Below, piece by piece: positions 10,340 to 22,081 of a stretch of 64,000 bases of DNA (position 1 is the stretch's first letter; each line of letters starts with the position of its first letter). Where the stretch lies: NCBI GenBank assembly GCA_002946415.1, contig NJPS01000030.1:277362-341361 (forward strand). Reading direction: 5' to 3'. This DNA is from Rutstroemia sp. NJR-2017a BVV2 (Eukaryota > Ascomycota > Leotiomycetes > Helotiales > Rutstroemiaceae). The notes under the pieces were generated by a model, which did no database searches, was not told the DNA's origin, and saw nothing but the letters and a program-made list of their open reading frames with translations. Both the position numbers and the translations under genes were made by a program.

Positions 10340-12271
10340 CTACCCCGTACACCTCTCCCACGGCTCCCTCCACTCCAACCCACACATCTCAAAAACTTTC
10401 ATCTCCTTCTCCCTCAACTTCCCCTCCCCCCAGCCCACCACGTCCCTCTCCAAATCCAACCACTCCCCATCCCTACGATCCCTCATCCCACTACTATCAA
10501 ACTTCCAATCCTTCACCTTCCTCACGTACCTCCTCAAATCCCTCTGAAACGTCGTTCCCCCCGACCACCCCAAAATCCCACACCCCGCCGTCTTCCACGG
10601 CGTAATAATGATATCCACTCTCCTGTGTATATTCGGATTCTTCTCATGCTTCGTAGCATCATACCTTATGTCCCGCCACACCACCAGCGCCTTATCCATG
10701 GTGTCAAATCCCGTCCCCGACGGCCGCGGAGACTTATACGCCACGGGCGCTTGTCCGCGCTGCGAGTTCGCGAGGGAGTGCTGTAACACATTCGTCACCC
10801 ATCCGATCTCCTCCAAGCGGTCTGTAATCAGCGGGACGAAGTTCAGCGTGGCTTCCGCGTCGGGATGCGTAAGCATGATGTCGACGTCGCCGCTGAAGGG
10901 CTTTCCCCGGCGGTGGCCGCCTACAATAACCATTTGATATCCGGGGATGATCGCATTCGCTTCTTTCAGAACCACGGCGCCGATCTCTTCCACCTCGGTT
11001 GCGGGGATGGGCGCCAGGAATTCGTCGTAGTATTTTACTCCGATCTGCTGCACGCGGGTGAGACGCTCCCAGCCGTACTCGATGATGTCGTCGCGGTCGC
11101 GCCAGCCGCGGTTGTAGAACTCGCGGGCGGTGTGGTCGCCGACGCCCCAGATGTTGTAGAAGTCGAGGAGGACTTTCATGCGGGCGTCGCTTTCGACGTC
11201 GGTGACTTCGGCGAGGGTGCCGGTTTGCTGGTATTGTTGGAACAGGATCGCGGTTTTTTGGTCGCAGCCGGGGAGACGCAGGACTTCTGTTGGAGAGGTC
11301 AGTTTATAGGGGTAGGCGGCCAAGCTGGCGATTAGGGTGGAGTAGGCGCGCACGCCGATGGAGTCGCTGTTGAGTTGGCGGGCGGTTTTGATCTTCTTGA
11401 GGAGGTTGATGAACTCGTCGTTGGGGGAGTGCAGAGGAGTGGGTCGTTCGCAGGAGTAGAGTTTCGTTAGGTAGTCTGGAAGAGGGGGGAATTTCTCTGG
11501 GTCATCATGCTCGGATGTTGTTTGATGGAGCAGATTCGTTGGCCTTGTCACGCTCTTGGTGGGCTTGTGATATCTTGCATTCCCGTGCTTCATGTAAGCC
11601 GTTGATGGCGAACTCTTTGCGTCAGCAACTGCTCTTGCGAGGATATCTGAGCCACGCGATGGAGGAGAGGCATTGGTGGATATGAGGTCCTGTGCAGGTT
11701 CCTGGACTGGTCGTCCTTCATACACTAGATATCCGTCCATGGGTAGTAACTTTCCAGCTTTGACAGAATCATAATACCAATCGACTTTCAAGACTTTGAA
11801 AGTTCTGATCTTCTCCAGATCTTTCTTGGCTTGCGACAGAGTACTAGGCTCTGTCGATGACTTCAACTTTTTCCTCGCTGGACCCTCTTCGCTCTCCGTC
11901 CCTGATGCCGTTCCATCCTCCGTGCTACTACAATCCAGATTAATGACTTCTTTTCCTTCCGAGATTTCTATTTTCGCTCGCTTTCCGTCCCTAGTTTTCC
12001 TCTTCCCGCCAGACACCGCTTGCGCCCCACTTTCCTTTTTCTCTCCCTCCTTTTCTAGCGACTCGACATCAATTGTCGTCATTTTCAATCTTCTCAACTC
12101 CATTGCCACTCTTGGTTTCCTTCCAATCTTTCCCACTGCAATCTCAGCTTCATGGATATTGTATCTCAATGCGCCGATTTTCTCTAGTTCTTCTTCCAAG
12201 GCATGTCTTTCTTTGCTGTCAAAGAGGAATTCAAAGACATACATAGGCGGAAATGGCAGATTGGAGGCCAT
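10340..12271 (-). CDS. POL4: DNA polymerase family X (Pol4/lambda/mu-like) with BRCT
   Basis: Single exon, 643 aa from ATG 12271 (MASNLPFPP). An upstream in-frame TTG is not used. The C-terminal half is a family X polymerase. It has helix-hairpin-helix segments (LRLPGCDQKTAILF and IWGVGDHTAREFY), the catalytic motif GGHRRGKPFSGDVDIML with two metal-binding Asp residues, and the third Asp in RRVDIII. The N-terminus begins like a BRCT domain (FPPMYVFEFLFD...), and its end reappears near residues 155-185 (VLKVDWYYDSVKAGKLLP, then YLVYEGRP). The two parts are separated by an acidic, disordered insertion. Fungal relatives fill gaps in non-homologous end joining and base-excision repair in the nucleus. 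A basic KRKTRDGKRAK stretch may be a nuclear signal. Confidence 0.92.
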   Translation of the reverse strand: MASNLPFPPMYVFEFLFDSKERHALEEELEKIGALRYNIHEAEIAVGKIGRKPRVAMELRRLKMTTIDVESLEKEGEKKESGAQAVSGGKRKTRDGKRAKIEISEGKEVINLDCSSTEDGTASGTESEEGPARKKLKSSTEPSTLSQAKKDLEKIRTFKVLKVDWYYDSVKAGKLLPMDGYLVYEGRPVQEPAQDLISTNASPPSRGSDILARAVADAKSSPSTAYMKHGNARYHKPTKSVTRPTNLLHQTTSEHDDPEKFPPLPDYLTKLYSCERPTPLHSPNDEFINLLKKIKTARQLNSDSIGVRAYSTLIASLAAYPYKLTSPTEVLRLPGCDQKTAILFQQYQQTGTLAEVTDVESDARMKVLLDFYNIWGVGDHTAREFYNRGWRDRDDIIEYGWERLTRVQQIGVKYYDEFLAPIPATEVEEIGAVVLKEANAIIPGYQMVIVGGHRRGKPFSGDVDIMLTHPDAEATLNFVPLITDRLEEIGWVTNVLQHSLANSQRGQAPVAYKSPRPSGTGFDTMDKALVVWRDIRYDATKHEKNPNIHRRVDIIITPWKTAGCGILGWSGGTTFQRDLRRYVRKVKDWKFDSSGMRDRRDGEWLDLERDVVGWGEGKLREKEMKVFEMCGLEWREPWERCTG

Positions 12272-12776
12272 TTTGAACAAGAACTGTCTTGATGGGAGTT
12301 ACAGTCTGGCTAAAGAGGTTGGCGAGCTTTTTTTATCTCTAGGGCTCGTAGAAATGAATGTATACACCTAGTACTACGGCACGTACCTCCATTCAATCCC
12401 ACGGCAGTCGTACAAGGTATGGTGTATATAGTTTCACGTAGTATAGCGAGAAATCGTATGTATACATGTTTCGTATCCAGTAGATATATTGGAGGAAGGT
12501 TGGATGATGACAATACTATTTCGTAAACTGCAGGTTGAAAGAATGATGTCTGAAGTGGCTACCAGCCCAGGGTTTAATTTGTATGACGATATGGGCCGGC
12601 GTTTTCAGGCACAGATCACCACAAGCCACTTCAAAGGAAAAGACGACCGCTGAGGCTGCATTGAATTTTTTAAAACCATAAAGCAGTTCTGGTAGGCTTT
12701 TTATTTGTATCATTATTAGAATTAATTATTGGGGCATCATGCAGAATTCCTCCAAAAGGTAATGGCTTAAATTCAC
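12272..12776. other. Intergenic spacer
   Basis: Lies upstream of the polymerase X gene and downstream of the SRP receptor beta gene, both minus strand. Two short minus frames (12310-12513, 12516-12713) have no protein-like features. Confidence 0.45.
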
Positions 12777-13731
12777 TTATAATCTGTCCGCTACCCACCT
12801 CCACCAGGACTCGGTAGACGCTCCATCAGCACCGAGGACATTCCCACCAGCTACTTCAACGGAAATATCGAATTCTTCCATTTGCGAAAACTTGAAGTCC
12901 TCGGATCCCATCTCGCCAAGCCAATCGTCCTTTTCTTCACCCTGTTCATCTCCCAGTCCAACTCCAGAGTCAAGCAAGCCTTTCGACCTCGACACTCTGA
13001 CTTTGGTAATCTCGCGCTCAAGACTGCTCTTGACTAATGCAGCTGGAAGTGCAGTGAAGAGATCCATCTTGTTGGCTGCAATGAGAATTGGTAATTCTTT
13101 GGGTGCTTTTGAAGACTTTCCTTCGCCCATAAGCTTTTGCATCACAATCAGTAAATCGTGGAGGTAATCCGCCGCTTCCCTCAGACCCTCTTCCCCAGCT
13201 CCCAATGTGGTAGCATCGACTACAAATATGACGCCGCGTAGATTTGAAGTATTTGTAACATTTTGGAATGCATGATGCCTGAGTTTTCCATGGCCGGGTG
13301 TATCCACAAGGAGGAACTTCTTGTGAACTTGGTTTGTGGGATCGTTGACTGAGCGGTACTTGTTAGAAGCAGCGACTGTGTCAACTGGTAGAGAACATTC
13401 GGCAGTCAGAGGGGCTTGCGACGTATGTGTCGTTGCGGGTTTGTTCTCGCGTTCGAACTATGAGCGCTCATTAGTGCTTGAAAATGTGTAGTCGATTTCC
13501 GCAGAGATCTGTTCTTTTCATTGGTTGTTAGCTTACCAGAGTAAGAAGCGCCGTCTTTCCTGAGCCGCTTGGGCCGATTAATAAAATGGAAGGAAGCGTT
13601 GTGAGACCACTAGCACGGAACACTACAGTGTGAAGGAAGATAGGTATTGAAAGGGCGAGTATGATGGCAATTGCTAGACCCAAGGGTGAGGGGTCCAGCA
13701 CAAGATGCACCCATTCTTTGATCGACGACAT
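12777..13731 (-). CDS. SRP102: Signal recognition particle receptor subunit beta
   Basis: Two exons, 13537-13731 and 12777-13457 (transcribed right to left), give 291 aa. ATG 13731 is chosen because it starts a short lumenal or cytosolic tail followed at once by one membrane helix (LAIAIILALSIPIFLHTVVF). After it comes a small GTPase fold: P-loop GPSGSGKT, switch/G3 DTPGHGK and G4 NKMD. This is the expected layout of the ER-membrane anchor of the SRP receptor. It recruits the alpha subunit and ribosome-nascent chain complexes for co-translational translocation. A GDEQGEEKDDW-rich insertion precedes the last helix (ESWWRWVADRL). The intron is 79 bp with good GTAAGC/TAG ends. Confidence 0.93.
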
Positions 13732-14423
13732 GAGCGCGGATGGATGAATGGATGCCCTATCGTTGACTCTGGACCAGAAGAGCAGTTGAAGGAATCCTAA
13801 GACCAAGGAACATGAAGAAGGTTGAGAAGCCGACGATGGTCTGATGGTCTGATGGTCTTCCGCAGATATGGATATGCAAGCCAAGTCTCGGTACAGTGTA
13901 ACTTACAAGGCTCTGAGAAATAAATTTGGTAGTGGCTGGGTGGCTACGTGCATCATGGGAGGATCCACCCGGTGAGCTGTGCGAAGTTGCGAGGTTGCGA
14001 GGTTGCGAGGTTGCGTTGAGCTGCGGGCGGCCTTCAAGTTCCAGAAGGCGCGTGGGAGGAGCCACGGAGCGTAAAAATACTTTACCAATCAGATGCCTGT
14101 CACCGCCTCTGTAAGGAGAAAAGTCCAACGATTTAGAGTTATCACACCAGAAACTCAGCCGCGCATCAGATAGAGGTCAAGGGTCCCTTACGGTAATAAT
14201 AATAAGCAGTTTTCCAGGTTGAAGCCACTGATACACAACTCATCAGCTTCGCAGGATCCTTCACAACCCTCCTTCTCCTTTCTTCATTTAATTGTCGATG
14301 TTAAAATTTGTGATCGATATGTTTATGTTGTCTGAAGACTTGTGATTGACGATTGAAGGCCCCGACGAAGTTTTGAAGACGATTGATCTGCTACTATTCT
14401 GCGAACCGCCGAGGATTTAGAGA
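13732..14423. other. Divergent intergenic region (SRP receptor beta / AKR1)
   Basis: Shared upstream region of two divergent genes. It holds a short 8-bp tandem repeat, listed separately. No gene is seen. Confidence 0.5.
13986..14015. repeat. 8-bp tandem repeat, ~3.75 copies
   Basis: The unit GTTGCGAG is repeated three times perfectly and followed by GTTGCG. It lies in the divergent promoter region between the SRP receptor beta gene and AKR1. It may be slippage-prone or hold repeated factor sites. Function is unknown. Confidence 0.85.
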
Positions 14424-16917
14424 ATGGCACCTGGAGATGCAAATTTGTCATCGGCGAGTGAACCCACGCAGAAGAATTCCCTGGTAATGCCGACTGGCAA
14501 ATCGAAAGCCGTTGCACCGAAACTGAGCGACAAGAACAACGTAGAACTCGGCGACATGTCTGGATCGGATCAGCCTGCAGCCAAGAATGTGGACGTAATG
14601 CAACTGGCGCGGCTGGGGGATGTCCCAGCCATGGAGAAGCTTTTCAAAGAGGGTGCATATGATGCTAGTTATTGCGACGGAGAGGGGATTACGCCCTTAC
14701 ATGTTCGACCCCAACATCTTGTCACAGAGGACTATAATAGCTAACGAATCAAACAGTGGGCTGCTATAAACAATCAATACGCTATGTGTCAGTTCTTACT
14801 GAATGCCGGAGCAGATGTCAACAAGAAGGGAGGAGAATCGGTGGCTACACCTGCGATGTGGGCGGCGCAGCGATGCCATTACTATACTGTTAATTTATTA
14901 CTGGAGCACGGCGCAGACCCGCTCTTGACCGATGTTCAAGGCTACAACATTCTGCATCTGGCTTTATTCGAAGGGAACATCTTCCAACTCGTCCTATTAC
15001 TGCATCAGAACATCTCCGTCGATGTAACCGATACCCAAGGCCACACATGTTTGATGTGGGCTGCGTACAAGGGATACCCGAATTGCGTGGATTTGTTCCT
15101 AAGATGGGGGGCGGATGTGCATGCTGCAGACGAGACTGGATTCACAGCACTACATTGGGCGCTCGTGAAGGGTAATCAAGGATGCATACAGAAGTTGATC
15201 GAGTATGGCGCGGACAGATTTGCTGAAACTCAGACCGGTAAAACGCCAGCTCTCACTGCCGAAGAGATGAAAACCGAGACGATATGGCATAAAGCTTTGA
15301 CAGAATGTGGTTACGAGGAAGATGCCATGCCACGCGTCATCAATTTTCCATTCTCTTCATACCTATTGAAGGATAAGCGCAGCTTTATGAACAAATTCTT
15401 CTTTCTGTGGCCATTTGTGATTATCTGGGTCATGATCATGATCAGCAGTCAGATGGTTGTTTTTGCTGGTGTTCCGATTGCTCTATTCGCGGGCTACTCC
15501 TTGCAATGGCTTGCACAGCAGGTATTGGAGTATGCGCCTTCGGATATGAGGCATTTGCACAAGACGGTATGTCCGGTCCATATCCTGAGCACTACACATG
15601 TTCCAGGAGCTAATATTTGTGTTTCTAGCCCTGGCTTGCGGGAATTTTCGCAGGCACCCTATTCTGGGCCGGACTCAGATGGGTGACGCTCATTTTACCA
15701 AGTTTGTTAACCAGCATCACTTGTTGCGCATTTGCTAACATTTTTAGGGACTTTTGCGACCTATCCAATCTCAAATGTTGTATTTCTCGCATTTTATAGT
15801 CTCTGTGGATATTTCTACGTCTGTGCTATGAATTATGAACCGGGATTCGTGCCGAAGCTTGGCGGCCTGACACAGCAAAAGGCTGTGATTGACGAGCTTT
15901 TGAGTCTGTGGAAATTTGATGACCAAAACTTCTGTACAACCTGTATGGTCCGCCAGCCATTGAGAAGCAAGCATTGCAGGAGATGTAATCGCTGTGTCGC
16001 GAAGCATGACCAGTAAGTATAACTTTTGCACCTCACAATTTGAACTTCGCTAACCTGATAAAAAAGCCACTGCCCCTGGATTAACAATTGCGTTGGTGTC
16101 AACAACCACAGACACTTCTTCCTGTATTTGGTAACCTTGGAGCTCGGAATAATTTTCCTTGTACGATTGACCATAGGATGTAAGTATTAATGCAGGTTTC
16201 ACCGGAGTATTCTCTGACATTTACCTAGATTATGAAGGCCTCACTGGAAAAGAAAAGACCGAGTGCAACATTCTTTCGCCAGCCCTATGCGGAATTGTAA
16301 ACGAAGATTCGTTTACGTTGGTTCTGGTCCTCTGGGCCGTAATGCAACTAACCTGGGTGACTATGCTTATGTTTGTACAACTCATCCAAATCTCAAGAGC
16401 CATGACAACATGGGAGAACATGCGCGGCACACAGACCGGAGGCAAGGCGTCTCAAGCCATAACTTCAGCACTTACCACAGGCGCTACCACTCGAGCCGGC
16501 TCCCAGCTTGGTAACGATGGTCGCGGCCCCGATCCTGCACTGCCACCCACCCACGCCCATGACGGCCACGGCCACCACCACCACGGCGCCAAACAAGGCT
16601 GTCTCGCTCAATGGAAAAAGCTCCTCGGCGTCGATACCTTTGTAGAAACGGCATTCCACGGCTACGAAGGAAGCAAGAACCGGTCAAGACGACACCAAAA
16701 CCCTTTCTCCCGCGGATGCGTGGCCAACTGTAAAGATTTCTGGTGCGATCCCGCGCCCGTGTTCGGGAAGAGAGAAAATGGTTCGGCGATGCTTGGTGGT
16801 CAGCCCGTCAATTATACGAAGATGTATGAGACGCCGTCGAGGATGGAGATGAGGATGAGTGGGGCCGGGGATCAGGGTGGTGCGTATCAGAGTGTGGCGG
16901 CTGAGGAGGCGGTTTAA
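14424..16917 (+). CDS. AKR1: Ankyrin-repeat palmitoyltransferase AKR1 (DHHC)
   Basis: Six exons, 14424-14702, 14757-15566, 15629-15701, 15748-16012, 16067-16179 and 16229-16917, give 742 aa. The N-terminal ~90 residues are low-complexity. About six ankyrin repeats follow (for example [16 protein letters not shown] and [19 protein letters not shown]). Then come membrane helices, a Cys-rich domain ([18 protein letters not shown]) and the catalytic DHHC (Cys478, formed across a splice junction), and two further helices. The fungal AKR1 and HIP14 families share this order; they palmitoylate peripheral membrane proteins at the Golgi or endosome. Here the active motif is canonical DHHC. Yeast Akr1 has DHYC. 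The His/Gly-rich stretch [10 protein letters not shown] lies in the C-terminal cytosolic tail. The first intron has a weak donor (GTTCGA). The others are standard and 46-62 bp. Confidence 0.95.
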
Positions 16918-17809
16918 CTTTAGGTAATTAGATTACGATTCATGAAATGGTATTGTTTATTCTCTTGTTTGCTTGTATGTCTGTCGTACTTTGCGTGTGT
17001 GTGTTCTTGTGTGATGTTCTGATTAATGTTTAAAGGGGCGGCTGCGCTTGGCTTCCATCTGGTAGAGTAGCCTTTTGATCCCCTCTTTCCGTTTCCTTGT
17101 TACTTCTACCTTCCAGATGTGGATTAAATATCGCTTTGCTGCTTTTCCATAGGGACGTGTTCATCATGGGAGGAAGCGACACAGAACCTATCGACATGGT
17201 GATCTTTTCAGCTCAACAGATAATGCATTCTTATTCCCGTCATTGGAAACGGCTAGTCACTAGAAGTATTATGACTAATCTCTGAGGAGGTTGGAAGACA
17301 ACAAACCAGCAGTCTGTCTGTTATCCGTGCCATAGAATTGTGAAAGAGACACGGCCGTACTACGGCATAGTTACCAACTAGCTAGCTAGCTTTACGACTG
17401 ACAACACTAAATATCACAGGGTAAGAGAAAGCAATTCTGATCAAGGGGTAAGTAAGAGTTTTGTAAGACAAGTCTCAGTATATAGGCAAATTGATTTGCT
17501 TTTATTTACTGGAGCTATGTATGTATATGCACCGTACCATCCGTCCGTCGGTCATTAATATGTGATATGAAGCGCCGGTCCATTCCTAATCAGACGCTTG
17601 CCACTGTAAACACATGGAGTGAGGGACTCCAGAACCGGCTGTTGCGGCGGTAGAAACCCAAAATTGGAGGAGTTGGGCGAGAGACTGCTTTGGTCTCAAA
17701 AATATCGGACTGGATATCTTTATTTCGTCCGTGAAAAGGGAAAGTAAGAATGATGGCACAGCCAGTCAGGCGCATAAGTACGTATGACTGTCATCAGCCT
17801 CCCAGCTTC
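16918..17809. other. Convergent intergenic spacer
   Basis: Lies between the 3' ends of AKR1 (+) and the MPP6-like gene (-). Only short chance frames are present, plus a GCTAGCTAGCTAG run near 17378-17391. Confidence 0.5.
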
Positions 17810-18728
17810 TTACCTCGTCCTCTGCGATTTCCTTGGTGGGCCATCCTCGCCTTGATGCCTTCTCTTCTTTGGGCAATCCTTCTGTAGATGATTCCCTCCA
17901 CACCCATAACAGGCTTTATTGTCCTGCCCAGACAAGGACGTCAATCCGTTTAGGGAGACATGTTTCTTCTTTCTCTTCTTAGCCAACTCAAGCAGCTCTG
18001 CCTTTTCCGCCTTCTTTTTCGCTTTCCGTTCTTCTTTCGCCCGCTTCGCTGCCTCCTTTTGCCCAGCTTTTATTAACTCGTTCGCGCCAGTTGGATCATC
18101 GTCGTCCTTCCCATCGGAGTCGTCCTGAGATTCATCGTCGCTTTCTTCCGAAGATGACGACGAATCTTCTTGGTTTGGATTCTGTTGTTTCTGTTTAAGA
18201 ATTAGCATGTGATCCGTCAGACGATCAACCAAAATCGTGGCATACCTCTAAAACTCTATTAAACTTTCCAAAACTCCTCCGCCCAACCATAGCAGGCTTG
18301 TCTTCAACAGCCACATCGTCATTGCCACTATGCGCCTGTATCGGCGAAGGCAGATCCAGGTTCGCAAATCCAGCTTGAACAACCCGTAAAGTATTCGTTG
18401 GCTTATCCAGATGTTTCCTGTCCTCGAAACTTAATACCCATCGAGTATCTCCAGCTTCCGCAGCTGCTCTATCCAACGCCGCTTGCTTCTTAGCTTCCTC
18501 TTCCTCTAGCGCTGCTCGAATCGCCCGATTATCGGCCAAACTGTCAACGTTGAATTTCGTGGGTGTGGTATGCGCCATCTTCTGTCGTTTGGGCGATGGT
18601 TCTTCTAACGTTGACGTAGACGGGATTGTAGGAGACGAAGCAGCAGCTCGCTGCATAAACTTCATCGTCAAAAGCCTGGAAGACATGGCCTTTGGCGCAC
18701 TGGTTGGTGTTCCTGCACTGGCCGACAT
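17810..18728 (-). CDS. MPP6: MPP6-like nuclear exosome cofactor with zinc knuckle
   Basis: Two exons, 18246-18728 and 17810-18190, with a 55-bp intron, give 287 aa. ATG 18728 is preferred over an in-frame codon 20 residues upstream because the sequence from it on (MSASAGTPTSAP) is the natural lead-in. The N-terminal SSRLLTMKFMQRA matches the MPP6 motif, and GRRSFGKFN resembles the second conserved MPP6 patch. MPP6 binds the nuclear RNA exosome and supports rRNA 3' processing and RNA decay. Downstream are an acidic Ser/Asp tract, a Lys/Glu/Ala-rich helix (KRAKEERKAKKKAEKAEL) and a CCHC knuckle (CYGCGGNHLQKDC) near the basic C-terminus. The knuckle would add RNA binding. The family call rests on two short motifs, so it is good but not certain. 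Confidence 0.8.
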
Positions 18729-19042
18729 GTTTGTAGATTGTTGAACAAGCTCGTGAGATAAAAGGAGTATGCCGATATTAATTGTCAAGCTTCAGGAAAC
18801 TCAACTCGATAAGATAGAATCGTTGGTTGTAGTTTGGTGACCCTTCGCAATGTGCAGGGTGTCCAAAGTACAATAGGTCGCACGGAGGTAAAAGAAAGTC
18901 AAAAGTATCTCTAAGACGGACTTTTTCCGAATCCAGTGAGAATTAAGCTTTCGGAAATTACGTAAGCGGATCTCGAACCTTTGTAACGACAACCAGGTAA
19001 ACGACTTCGGTTGACGATTTAAGCAATTGAAACATCAACACA
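18729..19042. promoter_or_regulatory. Shared divergent promoter region
   Basis: Only 314 bp separate the start codons of the MPP6-like gene (-) and the NDUFS6 gene (+). Both promoters and leaders must therefore lie here. No specific factor site was identified with confidence. Confidence 0.55.
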
Positions 19043-19812
19043 ATGTTGTCAACCGCTAGAGCCAGGGCCGTATCGCAAATCTCTCGCAGAGCTCAATTTG
19101 CAGCCAGACGAACTTACGCATATTCCGCAAACGACCAACAAGAGATCAACAACCCCAACCCTCAGAAAGATGTTCCAAATGTCTCGAAGACAAACGAGGT
19201 TCCTATGGAAACACCACACAGAGATGCATCACTGCAGGAGGATTCGGCGGCAGCGGAGAAGCTCCGAGTGATGCAGGCGCCAAACAGGGCGGGAAAATGG
19301 TCTCGAAGTCAGAACCCTAGAAGCAGAGCTATGACGGGACCCAGGTTCGAGCAGACTATCATGGAAGCTCAGGTACGATATCGAGGCTTTTGTCCACTGA
19401 AAATCTTCCTGTTTTGAAGCTTCTGAGGGAAAAGATGAATCACAACTCGCTGACCCTTCTCCAGCCAGCCCCGCAAGCAGCTATTGCCTTGATCCACAAG
19501 CAACCAGTCCGATGGACACACAACCGCATCGCTGAATGCGACGGAGGTGGAGGGCCGCTGGGACACCCAAGGGTCTTCATTAACCTCGACAAGCCTGAGA
19601 TTTGCGCATGCACCTACTGCGGACTTCCATATGTGAGTGTAGTCTTTCCCTCATGCTCTCGTCTCTATTGACATCATATCTAGGCCAACGAGCACCACCG
19701 AGCACATCTCCAATCCCTTCCCTCTACCCCATATCCTTTAGAGGCACAAGGTCACCCTGCTGAGATTAACGAATCACAAAGAATTACTGATGACCCTCTT
19801 GAGCAACGATAA
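19043..19812 (+). CDS. NDUFS6: Complex I zinc-binding subunit (NDUFS6 homologue)
   Basis: Three exons, 19043-19372, 19465-19632 and 19684-19812, give 208 aa. The first ~28 residues are rich in Arg, Ala and Ser without acids (MLSTARARAVSQISRRAQFA), a typical mitochondrial presequence. The conserved zinc domain carries Cys in IAECDGG, His in GHPRVFINL and the CACTYCGLPY pair. This CHCC arrangement is the NDUFS6/13-kDa signature (18.4-kDa subunit in Neurospora). The subunit sits at the junction of the matrix arm of NADH:ubiquinone oxidoreductase and is added late in assembly. The C-terminal tail after the zinc site is longer than in animals and is hydrophilic. Confidence 0.93.
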
Positions 19813-20150
19813 GTGCTCAAAGTGGACAATGTGGGGATTAGAGGAAGAATGTATATAAATGCAATGATAAGTTGCGAGTGAGATGATTTGTGTGCAATTC
19901 ACAGAAAATTGCTTGGTATTGATAAGCCGGACAAATCGCCCAGCTCTGAACCGTCATAAAAGTAATCAGCAAAGGCATAGGTGCTATCTTATAGTGACAG
20001 GGAGCTATATCACATGAATGCTACGCAACGTTGTCTGAATTGCAGGTGGCTGGCATTGGTATGTTTTCTCCGAACTTACACAGTTCACCCGCAGCATACG
20101 CCTAGCACCCAAGAGCCCATCCGATTTTACAATTATCTAAAACCAAACCC
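19813..20150. other. Convergent intergenic spacer
   Basis: Lies between the 3' ends of NDUFS6 (+) and the YjbQ-like gene (-). No gene was recognised. Confidence 0.5.
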
Positions 20151-20913
20151 TCACATCTTTTCTCCCTGAATCGTAGCAACGACCTTCCTCGAATGTTTAC
20201 TGGTCCTAAACTCCAAATACCAGATCCCCTGCCAAGTACCCGTATTCAACTTCCCATTCGTGATTGGAATCGTGACACTTGCGCCCACCAAAGCAGACTT
20301 CACATGTGCCTATCTTCAAGTCAGTATCCATACACTATAACCGCCAAACCCCCAGAAAACCAACCGGCATATCATCCAACCCCTCGGCACTATGTCTATA
20401 CAACTCCCCCTTCTTATCCTCGGGCGCAATCCTATCCAACGCATCACTCATATCCGACCTCACATCCTCATCCCAATTCTCATTCAGACTGAGCGCGCAA
20501 CTCGTGTGCTGCACAAACAGATTCAGCAAGCCGACTTTGTAGTTTTTGATCTCGGGTATGGATGTGACGATGTGGTCGGTGACGAGATACGCGCCCTTTG
20601 ATTTGGAGGGGAGGGAAATGGTTTTCTGCGACCAGGACATGACGGCGGGTTTGGGGCGCGAGGCGGGCGACAGCGAGGAGTGGTAGGCTGTGGGGAGGAT
20701 GAGCTTCAGAGGGAAGGTCCAGACGATGTGGAAGAGAGAGGGGAAGAGCGCGAGGACGAAGCAGAGGACGAAGAGAGTTAGGTAGAGGGAGAATGAGGAG
20801 TCGCTGGACGTGTTATGCTTCGAGCGAGTCGTGGTGTCGTTTTCTGCGGATCGAGGCATTCGAACGATTTTGGGTCCGGATGTAGATTTTGGTGGGGTGG
20901 TCTGGGACGTCAT
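20151..20913 (-). CDS. YjbQ/UPF0047 family protein with N-terminal membrane segment
   Basis: Two exons, 20365-20913 and 20151-20309, with a 55-bp intron, give 235 aa. Residues 92-235 are a complete UPF0047 domain. It has [20 protein letters not shown], the conserved [15 protein letters not shown] with its His, then GLDDMPAHVKSAL and [13 protein letters not shown]. The bacterial homologue YjbQ has been linked to thiamine phosphate synthase activity. The physiological role in fungi is open. The first 91 residues are extra: a Ser/Thr-rich start, then a long hydrophobic stretch (about 41-76, for example [19 protein letters not shown]). If ATG 20913 is used, the protein is membrane-anchored. If Met92 at 20640 is used, it is the plain ~144-aa soluble protein. 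The extension stays open without a stop, so I report the longer form. Confidence 0.87.
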
Positions 20914-21196
20914 ACATAGATAGGTTCGGGGAGAGTTCGACAGGGATGAGCTTTATGCGTGCCTGATACAGAAGTCACAAATTTTCTAAGGGAAGGCGTT
21001 GGAAATCTTCAATGTTCACATTCTTTAGGAAGAATATGGTTTTTGATATCTAGAAGTATACCGTGTCGAGTACATTCCTCATGATTCAATCATTCAATTC
21101 CCTCCTGTAGATTATCCCAAGCATGAACACTTATCCTCTAAACGCCTTTCCATGCCGCCATTGAGTTCCCATATCCCCATCCCCAGATCCTATAGT

Positions 21197-22081
<885 letters not shown>

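Noticed and set aside
10608..11335. Two plus-strand frames inside the polymerase region
   Set aside because: Antisense to the family X polymerase, whose catalytic motifs are intact on the minus strand.
13986..14015. CRISPR-like or coding repeat
   Set aside because: The 8-bp units are directly adjacent with no spacers and are noncoding. A simple tandem repeat explains them.
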